A stretch of 22,566 bases of DNA, from NCBI GenBank assembly GCA_964544765.1, contig CAZJDM010000063.1:1-22566 (forward strand), given 5' to 3'. The translations under genes were made by a program, and so were the position numbers. This DNA is from CAZJDM01 sp964544765. Lineage in GTDB: Bacteria > Bdellovibrionota_B > Oligoflexia > CAYFLR01. This document shows positions 1 to 7,187 of the stretch, piece after piece; within the stretch, counting starts at the first letter, position 1, and each line of letters begins with the position of its first letter. The notes under the pieces are model-generated. The model worked only from the letters and a program-made list of their open reading frames with translations, did no database searches and was not told the DNA's origin.

Positions 1-2420
1 ATTTCTTTGCCTTTAAATACCGGGTGATTAATACAAGGAATTTTCCAATAGGATAAGCCATCGGCTTTGCTTTGAGACTTATATTTTTTATACCAGTTGG
101 CATAATCAATGGCCATTTGATTTAAGTCAATGGAATGATTTTGATCACTAGGGTCCTTTAGGTTCAGATCCTTAAAACGATCTATTAAAAAGGAAATAGC
201 TTCAAAACCGTTTCCTCCATGAACATAACCAGAATGAGAAAGAAATCCTAGGTAGGCTTTATTAATCTGAACACGCTTTGACATTTCAGGTCCATCGGCA
301 CTGACCGCACCTTTGGCTCCTTGAGCAGTAATAGTTCCAGGACCATTGGTGGTTAATAATCCCAATAAAAGGGAAAAAGAAAATAATTCTTCTGAAGAGG
401 GTTTTCGTCCAAGAAAAGATAATCCGGTGGTTTCGGTAAAACTCCACTTGTTGATTAATTCGGTATTGTCTATATTACAAAACTGGTTTTTAGTATGTTG
501 GTCAGCATCTACAGTAGCGCCGATCATTGTTCCAAATAATTTAAAGTGCCAGGGCATATTAATAATAGTATTAATGGTAAGGCGCTTTCTTCGGAGAGAA
601 CTCCAAGCCAGATGACAAGTAATAGCTGCATGGACAGACCAAACGGGCACTTGAGCTTTTGATACTTCAGCCAGTGCTTTTAAAAATCTGATAAATATAG
701 AATCAACTTCTCTGACTCCAAGTGCTTTTAGCATGTTATCTGCTTGATCACAAGGTGTTGAAGTAAGTAAGATGTTTTGTAATGAATCCTCTGATGCTCT
801 TTCTAATTGGGATTGAAAATCGTAATTAATGTCGGCTGGATCATTTAAATATGACAAACCAAAAAGGTCGATAAAAGCTTGAGTTGCTTTTCGATCTTTT
901 TTGACGCTATTTGGTCCGATAATGGCCAATGCAGCTGATAAAGAAGTATTAGGGCTGTTTCCCGCGTCACGGGCAGCTTGGCTGGCTATTAATTGAGATG
1001 TATTATGCAAATTAACATGTGAATTTAGTATGATATTGAGCAATTCGGAAGAACTTTCGTCAGGATATTCCCTAATTAATGACAGAAATAAGTTTTCTTC
1101 AAATGATTTAGTCGCGGCTTTTAAGATACTTACGTTATGTATTCGAGATATTTGATCTTTGGGGTCCATCCTTGATGCTCCCGAAGCATCTTTTAGAGAT
1201 TGGCGAGGGAAAGTAATACCTACTTGTTTATTAAGAGTTTCAATTTGCTCGTTGTAAGGTGACACAGCTTCAACCACTTTGTTCTGTAATTCAGTTGGTA
1301 ATTCGATTCCTTGTGTATTTTGAAACCAGCATTTTAAACTTAAATTACCTTTGGGTTCAAAATCTGGTTCAGTGTCATTCAGTTTCATAACCTCAGTCAA
1401 TGCTTGAGGGATATGAGAAATATTGGTTACTACCGCGCCTTTGGCTGAAAAATGAGGAGTTTCGGGTGTATAAATTCCTTCCACCTCGAATTTTTCCATT
1501 AACCACTTTTCTTTGGCGACAGCACTATCTCCTGTGCCTGTAACAGCACCCGCATGTCCACATGGTCTTGTAAGTTTTTCTTTCCAGCGTCCAACGATAC
1601 AGGCTACAACTGGTTTTTTAAATACAAGGTTTTTCTCATAATAGCCGCCCGGTTCAATATACATAACTGCAGCTTTGGATCTGGTGTCATTATGAAAGGC
1701 ATTTACAAATTCAGGGGCGGCAAAGTGAATATAAAGGTCTTTTCCCGAAGAGATCGAAACAGTGGACCCCCAACCGGCAGTGGATAAATATACGGCGATA
1801 GTAGTGGTAAAATTACCTGAATTGGAAAAAATGGCAACAGATCCTGGGATCAATGATTCTTCTGGACTACTACCACCCAAAGCGCCTCCGATCCTTACTT
1901 TATTATGAGCATCAGCTACTCCAAGGCAATTAGCGCCAAAAACGTCAATACCTGCCCATTGGCAGAACTGTCTGATAATTCGTGTGTCTCTTACAGGCAC
2001 TTTTTCTGTAATAATGAAGATTTTCTTTAGCTCAGGATTAATTCTTACTGCTTCAATTACTGAATCTTTGACTCCAGATGGAGGAACATATACTACTGCT
2101 GTATTAAAACGGTGCCCAGAGTCCAGAGCTTCAAGAATGTTATTGTAAACCTTAATTCCACCAGTAGATGTTTTGAGGATTCCCCCTGAACGCCCCGGCA
2201 TGGTACCAAATACTATATTTCCTCCAGAAAAATCGTGACTAATGGGGGTAACTGATCGGCTTTCACTTCCTAAAATATTGAAAACACAAACGCGATCATC
2301 TTTAGTGGCAATTTCCGATAAAGATTGGATTCCCACAAAATAAGGGAAATTGTTAACTCCACGGGCATGCATATAATTGTAACTATCGTTTAATTCGACT
2401 CTGTTATCTAAATAATTCAT
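1..2420 (-). CDS. aclA: ATP-citrate lyase alpha subunit-like protein with two citrate-synthase-like domains (3' end outside window)
   Basis: The frame is open from an ATG at 2420, with a GGGGTG ribosome site just upstream, to the left edge: 806 codons and no stop. Residues 1-320 match the succinyl-CoA synthetase/ATP-citrate lyase alpha fold. They include SNSGN (199-203) and the phosphohistidine motif CGHAGA with His289. From about residue 400 the protein resembles the citryl-CoA lyase (citrate synthase) domain: NSHVNLHNT with His468, then AARDAG and SLSAALAIIG. A second citrate-synthase-like stretch follows from about 655: TNGPGTITAQGAKGAVSADG (691-710), a YVHGGNG motif (His734) and INHPVFKGK (His799), which fits the GHxVxK motif of citrate synthases. 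Ordinary AclA is about 610 residues (family knowledge), so this one is clearly longer. It lies 77 bp downstream of the beta subunit gene and is probably cotranscribed with it. The SCS-alpha part is certain; the double lyase reading is inference from motifs. Expected role: with AclB, ATP- and CoA-dependent citrate cleavage in the cytoplasm. Confidence 0.8.
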   Translation of the reverse strand, partial: MNYLDNRVELNDSYNYMHARGVNNFPYFVGIQSLSEIATKDDRVCVFNILGSESRSVTPISHDFSGGNIVFGTMPGRSGGILKTSTGGIKVYNNILEALDSGHRFNTAVVYVPPSGVKDSVIEAVRINPELKKIFIITEKVPVRDTRIIRQFCQWAGIDVFGANCLGVADAHNKVRIGGALGGSSPEESLIPGSVAIFSNSGNFTTTIAVYLSTAGWGSTVSISSGKDLYIHFAAPEFVNAFHNDTRSKAAVMYIEPGGYYEKNLVFKKPVVACIVGRWKEKLTRPCGHAGAVTGTGDSAVAKEKWLMEKFEVEGIYTPETPHFSAKGAVVTNISHIPQALTEVMKLNDTEPDFEPKGNLSLKCWFQNTQGIELPTELQNKVVEAVSPYNEQIETLNKQVGITFPRQSLKDASGASRMDPKDQISRIHNVSILKAATKSFEENLFLSLIREYPDESSSELLNIILNSHVNLHNTSQLIASQAARDAGNSPNTSLSAALAIIGPNSVKKDRKATQAFIDLFGLSYLNDPADINYDFQSQLERASEDSLQNILLTSTPCDQADNMLKALGVREVDSIFIRFLKALAEVSKAQVPVWSVHAAITCHLAWSSLRRKRLTINTIINMPWHFKLFGTMIGATVDADQHTKNQFCNIDNTELINKWSFTETTGLSFLGRKPSSEELFSFSLLLGLLTTNGPGTITAQGAKGAVSADGPEMSKRVQINKAYLGFLSHSGYVHGGNGFEAISFLIDRFKDLNLKDPSDQNHSIDLNQMAIDYANWYKKYKSQSKADGLSYWKIPCINHPVFKGKE

Positions 2421-2497
2421 AATAAATACACCCCTATAATCTTCAATAATCACTTATAATTTCTTATTATTTCTTAAAATATCCTATTAATATTACG

Positions 2498-3778
2498 TTA
2501 TTTTGATCTTCCCGCTTCGATTCTTTGGGCAACAATTTCTTTTCCACCATTTTTCATCCAATTATCCATTTTTTGAGCATAATTAACAACCTCACTCATA
2601 GCGGAATCATGACCAAAAATACAATAAGGAAGACCTAAAGCATCAAGAGTATCTTTCATGTATTGCATACCTCTAATTAAATTAGGACCTCCGCGTCCTA
2701 TTACAACATATAAAGGAATTGGACCGTTTACTCGAAAATATTCACGTAAAGCATTAGCCATAGCTCGAAAGGTTTCGTAAATATCGGTATTATTGGCTTT
2801 TCCACCAATGATGAACAATACATTACTTTGTTTAATCCAATACTTGTAAACTATCCGACTAATTTCCAGCATTTTTGCATAAGGTGGATTTCCACCAAAA
2901 TCAGAGGAGATTGTTGCCGAATCGCCAAGCAATTCTGTTACCAGAGCATTAGCACCACCTCCAAATGTCATGGCGGTTATAGTTCCTTCATGGTTTATTA
3001 CGAAAACATCCGATTGTCCTTGGTAGGTTCTTAAATTATTAACTTCTAATTCAAAGTCGCAATAGTTAGCAGAGTCCAGATTAGTAGGTAAACTTAGACG
3101 CTTCCAATTTGGATCATCACTATCAAACGAGCATTTAAAATCACAAGCTACTGGAACAAGTCTTCCATTTTTACCTTTCATCATTCTTATCGGATTGAGT
3201 TCTAACATGGTCATTCCATGATTATGATACAGATCCCATAACTTAGGTAGGTTTTGAACCAAGGGGCTGATGATCTCATTTGGAGCGTTTAGTTTATTAA
3301 GCGCGTTTGAGACAATAAATCCTTTAAAACCTGTCAGTGAATCAAAGGGTACACTGGCTACTTTGTCTTTAGAAAGCTTTTCAATCTCAACACCACCGTG
3401 ATAACTAATAGTTATAGTTGGTGCTCGAAATTCAGTATTATCTGTAATGGAAAAATAAATCTCATATTTACTGGGAATATAACTTTCGTAAGATACCCCC
3501 AGAGCTTTAAAAACATTCTCATCTTGACGATGTTCAGCAAAATAAAGCCTTTCTTTTTCTTGTAATGCGGTGGCACTATCTTTAGCTGTGCCAATTAATC
3601 CTGCCTTACCTTTGGCTCCAATGCCTCCCTTAAAAATTGGCTTGATAAGCACTTGGCCATATTTGTCGATTAATTGCTGGATATCCTCAGCTGTTGCTTC
3701 AGGACCTAAAATTTCAGCGGTAGGAAAGTCCACGTATTTCAGTAACTTAGATCCCCAGTACATTCCCGTAATCATCAT
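2498..3778 (-). CDS. aclB: ATP-citrate lyase beta subunit (ATP-grasp plus citrate-binding domain)
   Basis: This 426-residue protein matches the small subunit of two-subunit ATP-citrate lyase (about 400 residues in known cases). Residues 1-230 are an ATP-grasp fold: LIKPIFKGGIGAKGKAGLIG (44-63), GGVEIEKL (128-135) and LELNPI (192-197) with the following VACDF metal-site region. Residues 255-400 are the citrate-binding/CoA-ligase part: TFGGGAN (271-277), IIGGKANNTDI (323-333) and GRGGPN (361-366). By comparison with human ACLY, Asn329, Thr331 and Arg362 fit the citrate-contacting Asn346, Thr348 and Arg379, so citrate rather than succinate is the likely substrate. The start at 3778 has AGGAG eight bases upstream. 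The order beta then alpha matches the aclBA order of green sulfur bacteria. It makes citryl phosphate and passes it to the alpha subunit. Likely first gene of a two-gene operon driven by the promoter at 3820-3847. Confidence 0.9.
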   Translation of the reverse strand: MMITGMYWGSKLLKYVDFPTAEILGPEATAEDIQQLIDKYGQVLIKPIFKGGIGAKGKAGLIGTAKDSATALQEKERLYFAEHRQDENVFKALGVSYESYIPSKYEIYFSITDNTEFRAPTITISYHGGVEIEKLSKDKVASVPFDSLTGFKGFIVSNALNKLNAPNEIISPLVQNLPKLWDLYHNHGMTMLELNPIRMMKGKNGRLVPVACDFKCSFDSDDPNWKRLSLPTNLDSANYCDFELEVNNLRTYQGQSDVFVINHEGTITAMTFGGGANALVTELLGDSATISSDFGGNPPYAKMLEISRIVYKYWIKQSNVLFIIGGKANNTDIYETFRAMANALREYFRVNGPIPLYVVIGRGGPNLIRGMQYMKDTLDALGLPYCIFGHDSAMSEVVNYAQKMDNWMKNGGKEIVAQRIEAGRSK

Positions 3779-3819
3779 AAGAGCAACTCCTGGTTAAGCT
3801 CAATTAACAATTTGGCTGC

Positions 3820-3847
3820 ATTTTACTTTAAATAGGGCGGGAGTCAA
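3820..3847 (-). promoter_or_regulatory. Sigma-70-type promoter of the acl operon
   Basis: On the minus strand there is a -35 box TTGACT (3842-3847), a 16-bp spacer and a -10 box TAAAAT (3820-3825). Each box matches the consensus at five of six positions. Transcription would begin near 3813, giving a leader of about 35 nt before the aclB ATG at 3778. Three 20-bp direct repeats sit immediately upstream of the -35 box. The assignment is from sequence alone. Confidence 0.55.
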
Positions 3848-3907
3848 TTATTTTCTACTAATTAATATTATTTTCTACTAATTCACATTATTTTCTGTTA
3901 ATTCAGA
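3848..3907. repeat. Three tandem 20-bp repeats abutting the acl promoter and overlapping the phosphatase 3' end
   Basis: Three successive units begin at 3848, 3868 and 3888, each starting TTATTTTCT and differing at only a few positions. On the minus strand the shared core is GAAAATAAT preceded by an AATTA block. The array ends exactly where the -35 box of the acl promoter begins. Its right part contains the last codons and the stop (3878-3880) of the alkaline phosphatase gene. Because 20 is not a multiple of three, each further copy is read in a different frame, which puts in-frame TAG codons directly after the gene. The array could be a slipped duplication, an AT-rich UP-like element, or regulator sites phased at two helical turns. 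Confidence 0.7.
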
Positions 3908-5278
3908 TAAAATTATGTCGAATATTTCGGTATTATCAATGGTAGGGTCGTCTATACTTATTTGACTATCCCATATATATAGTAATGTATTAGTAGAGGT
4001 ATGATGTGTGTCGATCCATGAAACTTGAGGTGTCATGTTTTTTCCGTGATTTTTGATTAGTTTTAAACCACCGGTTTCATGGTCAGCAGCGACTATTATA
4101 ATGGTTCTTTGATCCTTAGCTTGAATTGCCCATTCCATTGCTTGAATAACCGCGTCATCAAGTGCCATTAATTCTGGAAGCAGTAGATCAATAGAATTTA
4201 AGTGAGAAGCTTTGTCAATGTGCCCCTCTTCAACTACTAGAAAGAATCCTCCCGAAAATTGATCCAAATATTCTATTCCCCATAATGTCATTTTAGCTAG
4301 GGTAGGGTAGTTTTGGCGCCCATTATAAAAGTAAGGAAAATGACTTTCTGCAAAAATTCCCCATAATTTTTTATTGTAAATAGAGTTAGGAGAATTAGAA
4401 GAATTAAGAGAGTCGGAAGAGTCATAAAAGGTAGAAAAATCTAATTTATCAAGCTCATCAGCTGAACTAACTTTGACATAACCAGCTTGTTCAAAGATCT
4501 GATCGGGAACCTCAAATCCCAACCCACCTCCTAATAGAATATCAGGCTGAGTTTGGTAAAGATAATCATCGGCAATGTCCCAATAATCTGTTTTAGTATC
4601 CGCATGTGCTCCAAATCCAGCTGGAGTTGCGTCGGTGATCATAGTAGTGGTGATTAATCCGGTAGCATAGCCAAATTCGTCCGCGTATTCTAATAGAGTT
4701 TTAGCTTCTTTACCATCGCCAGGAATATATGTGCTGATTACACCGTTATTGACTTTATTACCGGTAGCCATAGCTGTGGATGCCGCCGCAGAATCAGTAA
4801 CATTACTATTGGCCGAATGAGTAGTAACTTCAACTGATTGTGAAAATTTTTGAAATGCTAGCTGCCCTTCTTGGCCATATCTATATAAACTGGCAATTTT
4901 GATATGCTCAGGTCCCATTCCATCGCCAATGAAAAGTATGATATTGGTTTTGATGGGATTTTCGCGGTTTGTTCCTGCATTTCGATTGTTAGAATCTGGA
5001 TTATTATATGACAATTCGTACGGCCCATCAATGGATGTCGAATCCGGCTCGCTATTGAGAGCTTGGTTAGATTCATCATCAGATATATTGTTTGACTCTG
5101 ATTCAGGTTGATTTGTTTTATCTTTAGAGGCGGTATCTTTTTCTTTAGGATTTTCGGTTTCTTTAACTAATTGAACCAACCGAGGATTTCTCTTATTTTC
5201 ATTGGAAGGACTGCCGCATTGGATGGTAAAAAAACAAGCCAATAGGTATAGCGTATTCTTAATAAATTTTCTTTTCAT
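3878..5278 (-). CDS. Alkaline phosphatase (PhoA-type), exported, possibly a lipoprotein
   Basis: This is a secreted phosphomonoesterase of the alkaline phosphatase superfamily. The start at 5278 (466 residues) is preferred over the upstream ATG at 5335 because AGGAGG lies nine bases before it and it opens directly into a signal sequence (MKRKFIKNTLYLLACFF). Cys21 follows the hydrophobic segment and could be lipidated, although TIQC is a poor lipobox. A polar, probably disordered linker rich in Asn, Ser, Asp and Glu covers about residues 22-105. The catalytic domain shows IGDGMG with metal ligand Asp119, the nucleophile motif TDSAAASTAMATG with Ser163, and later VEEGHIDKASH, ADHETGG and a C-terminal HTS motif. 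These are the expected metal and catalytic positions of the family. It lies 80 bp downstream of a receiver-protein gene in the same direction. No Pho-box was recognised, so phosphate regulation is not shown. The natural substrate is unknown. Confidence 0.9.
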   Translation of the reverse strand: MKRKFIKNTLYLLACFFTIQCGSPSNENKRNPRLVQLVKETENPKEKDTASKDKTNQPESESNNISDDESNQALNSEPDSTSIDGPYELSYNNPDSNNRNAGTNRENPIKTNIILFIGDGMGPEHIKIASLYRYGQEGQLAFQKFSQSVEVTTHSANSNVTDSAAASTAMATGNKVNNGVISTYIPGDGKEAKTLLEYADEFGYATGLITTTMITDATPAGFGAHADTKTDYWDIADDYLYQTQPDILLGGGLGFEVPDQIFEQAGYVKVSSADELDKLDFSTFYDSSDSLNSSNSPNSIYNKKLWGIFAESHFPYFYNGRQNYPTLAKMTLWGIEYLDQFSGGFFLVVEEGHIDKASHLNSIDLLLPELMALDDAVIQAMEWAIQAKDQRTIIIVAADHETGGLKLIKNHGKNMTPQVSWIDTHHTSTNTLLYIWDSQISIDDPTIDNTEIFDIILSELTENNVN

Positions 5279-5358
5279 ATATATCAACCTCCTGTTGATT
5301 AGAAAATCTTGAAGATTTGGATTGTTAAGAGCCAAGATACTCTTTTAGAATAGTAAAA

Positions 5359-5742
5359 TCAATTGTCTTCTATATATGATCTCAATCTATAGCTGAAAAC
5401 TTCGGGATGGATGGGTTTGGGTTCATATTTTAATTTTAATTCTTTGATTCTTCTAAAATCATCTTCATCTAATTTTTTGGCGGTAAGTAGAAAGACTTTC
5501 ATGTCTCTGATCTTAGGATCAGAAGATTTTCTTATTTTTTCACTTAGCTCTAAGCCGTCAATTTCAGGCATTAGATAATCAACGATTAGTAAATCGTATT
5601 GACTTTTTTCCAGCTCTCCCCAAATTTTCGTGGGGTCGTTAATCGTTGTAATTTCATATTGCTTATTTTTTAAAACGGTCCGAAGTATGAATGTAATATC
5701 TGGGTCGTCATCGATAAAAAGTAATTTATGCTTACCATCCAT
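5359..5742 (-). CDS. Single-domain response regulator (CheY-like receiver)
   Basis: This 127-residue protein is a receiver domain with no output domain. All key residues are visible: acidic pocket Asp11 and Asp12 in LLFIDDDPD, phosphoacceptor Asp55 in LIVDYLMPEIDG, Thr87 in VFLLTAKK and Lys109 in EPKPIH. The start at 5742 is chosen because AAAGGAGAG lies seven bases upstream, while the possible ATG at 5769 has no ribosome site. No histidine kinase is present in the window, so its partner is unknown. As a stand-alone receiver it would act by protein-protein contact, as in motility or phosphorelay switching. It precedes the alkaline phosphatase gene by 80 bp and may share its transcript. It is transcribed divergently from the aminotransferase gene. 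Confidence 0.92.
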   Translation of the reverse strand: MDGKHKLLFIDDDPDITFILRTVLKNKQYEITTINDPTKIWGELEKSQYDLLIVDYLMPEIDGLELSEKIRKSSDPKIRDMKVFLLTAKKLDEDDFRRIKELKLKYEPKPIHPEVFSYRLRSYIEDN

Positions 5743-5824
5743 TGTTTTACTCTCCTTTAAGTTATCCATATGACGGTTTAAGAAATTGTATGTGAAGTCC
5801 TATTTAATTATCCCCTATTTATTA

Positions 5825-5833
5825 ATTATATCA
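5825..5833 (-). promoter_or_regulatory. Extended -10 promoter upstream of the response regulator
   Basis: On the minus strand the sequence TGATATAAT gives a perfect -10 box (5825-5830) with the TG of an extended -10 element just upstream. The -35 region is T-rich and poor. Transcription would begin near 5818, leaving about 75 nt of leader before the start at 5742. The same TTGATATAAT string occurs in the TetR operon promoter (20351-20360). Confidence 0.5.
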
Positions 5834-5936
5834 AAAAAAATTGAGAAGAAATACTTTTAAAGAATTCCAGGAACTGTTATTATCCGAAAACTGAAATACA
5901 GGTTTTAGTTAAAATTAGAATTAAAGGAGATTTTTT

Positions 5937-7112
5937 GTGAATGTATCAATCAATAATTATTTGGCCAAACGCTTACATGGTTTTGAGGAATCTGTTTTTA
6001 GTGTTATGACTAAACTCTCTCATCAGCATAAGGCTATCAATCTATCTCAGGGTTATCCCAATTTTGATGGTCCGGATTTTATAAAGGAAGCCGCCAAAAA
6101 AGCGATTGATCATGGTTGGAACCAATATACCCCTTCTACAGGTTTACCGACACTTCGAAGAGCCATTGCCCGGAATAATGAACGATTGTATGGCTATCAA
6201 GTAAATCCTGACACTGATATATCTGTAACTTGTGGCGCTACGGAAGCTCTTTTTTCAACTATTGCCGCTTTAATTGATCCTGGTGACGAGGTTATTACCT
6301 TCGAGCCTTATTATGAATCCTATCCTCCAATAGTAGCTATGGCTGGTGGCACACTCAAAGCTGTTACTCTTTCATTTCCAGAATGTTCATTCGATAGAGA
6401 AAAGTTTGTTTCTCTAATTACCGATAAAACCAAACTAATTATATTTAATACTCCTCATAATCCGTCAGGTAAGGTTTTTAATCAAGACGAACTCTCTTTT
6501 ATTGCCGAAGTAGCGAGTAAATACAATTTATTGGTTGTTACGGATGAAGTTTATGAACACTTATTTTTTGAAGATAATAAACATATTCCCATTGCTTGTC
6601 TACCGGGAATGAGAGATCGTACCATTACAATTTCTTCTACTGCTAAAACTTTTTCTTTCACTGGTTGGAAAATTGGATACATCATAACTAACGAAGTATT
6701 AAACTCCGTTATTCAACGAGCTCATCAACATGTTACCTTTTGTACCGCTGCACCGTTGCAAGAAGCTATGGCTCATGCTATAGACAACTCGCAAGAATAT
6801 TTATTAACCTTCAGAAAGGAATACCAGTCCAGACGTGATACATTGGTCAATATCCTTAAAGATAATGGCTTTATTGTATCCCAACCCCAAGGTACCTATT
6901 TTATGTTGGCCGATTTTTCCGCTTTTAATTTTAAAAATGACATGGAATTTGCGTTACATCTAACTCAAAAAGTCGGTGTTAGTGTAATTCCAGTAAATGC
7001 TTTCTATTCAACCCAAGATCCTAATCGGCGTTTGGTTCGTTTTGCTTTTTGTAAATCTTGCGAACTACTAGAAGAAGCTGGAAAGAGGCTTTCAGCTTTA
7101 GTCAAAGATTGA
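5937..7112 (+). CDS. Class I/II PLP-dependent aminotransferase (methionine/kynurenine aminotransferase-like)
   Basis: This 391-residue cytoplasmic enzyme belongs to fold-type I aminotransferases and transfers an amino group from an amino acid to a 2-oxo acid. Visible motifs are INLSQGYPNFDGP near the N-terminus, TCGATEAL (98-105) for cofactor phosphate contact, NTPHNPSGKVF with Asn175, VTDEVYEHLF with Asp203, the Schiff-base lysine Lys237 in STAKTFSFTGWKIGY, and Arg368 in RLVRFAF for the substrate carboxylate. The SQGYPNFDGP and TDEVYEHLFF wording is closest to the methionine aminotransferase (YbdL)/kynurenine aminotransferase branch, but specificity cannot be fixed from motifs. The start is a GTG at 5937 with AAAGGAGA six bases before it. 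It is divergent from the response regulator gene and 75 bp upstream of the exported protein gene at 7188. Confidence 0.92.
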   Translation: MNVSINNYLAKRLHGFEESVFSVMTKLSHQHKAINLSQGYPNFDGPDFIKEAAKKAIDHGWNQYTPSTGLPTLRRAIARNNERLYGYQVNPDTDISVTCGATEALFSTIAALIDPGDEVITFEPYYESYPPIVAMAGGTLKAVTLSFPECSFDREKFVSLITDKTKLIIFNTPHNPSGKVFNQDELSFIAEVASKYNLLVVTDEVYEHLFFEDNKHIPIACLPGMRDRTITISSTAKTFSFTGWKIGYIITNEVLNSVIQRAHQHVTFCTAAPLQEAMAHAIDNSQEYLLTFRKEYQSRRDTLVNILKDNGFIVSQPQGTYFMLADFSAFNFKNDMEFALHLTQKVGVSVIPVNAFYSTQDPNRRLVRFAFCKSCELLEEAGKRLSALVKD

Positions 7113-7142
7113 TTGTAAATTAGTTATAAAAAAAATTATACT
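7113..7142 (+). promoter_or_regulatory. Possible promoter of the exported protein gene at 7188
   Basis: TTGTAA (7113-7118), an 18-bp AT-rich spacer and TATACT (7137-7142) give a plausible promoter in the 75-bp gap after the aminotransferase stop. Transcription would start near 7150. The region is very AT-rich, so chance matches are easy. Confidence 0.3.
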
Positions 7143-7187
7143 TTTGTGATATAGAATAGTCAAATATTAATAAAAAAGGAGTTTGTT

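Noticed and set aside
346..615. Plus-strand open frames across the acl genes (also 1554-1787, 2828-3034 and 3570-3797)
   Set aside because: They lie antisense to strongly conserved acl coding sequence and show no motifs or ribosome sites.
5304..5318. 15-bp palindrome AAATCTTGAAGATTT between the receiver and phosphatase genes
   Set aside because: It is AT-rich with no second copy, no promoter boxes beside it, and no U-tract; chance is likely.
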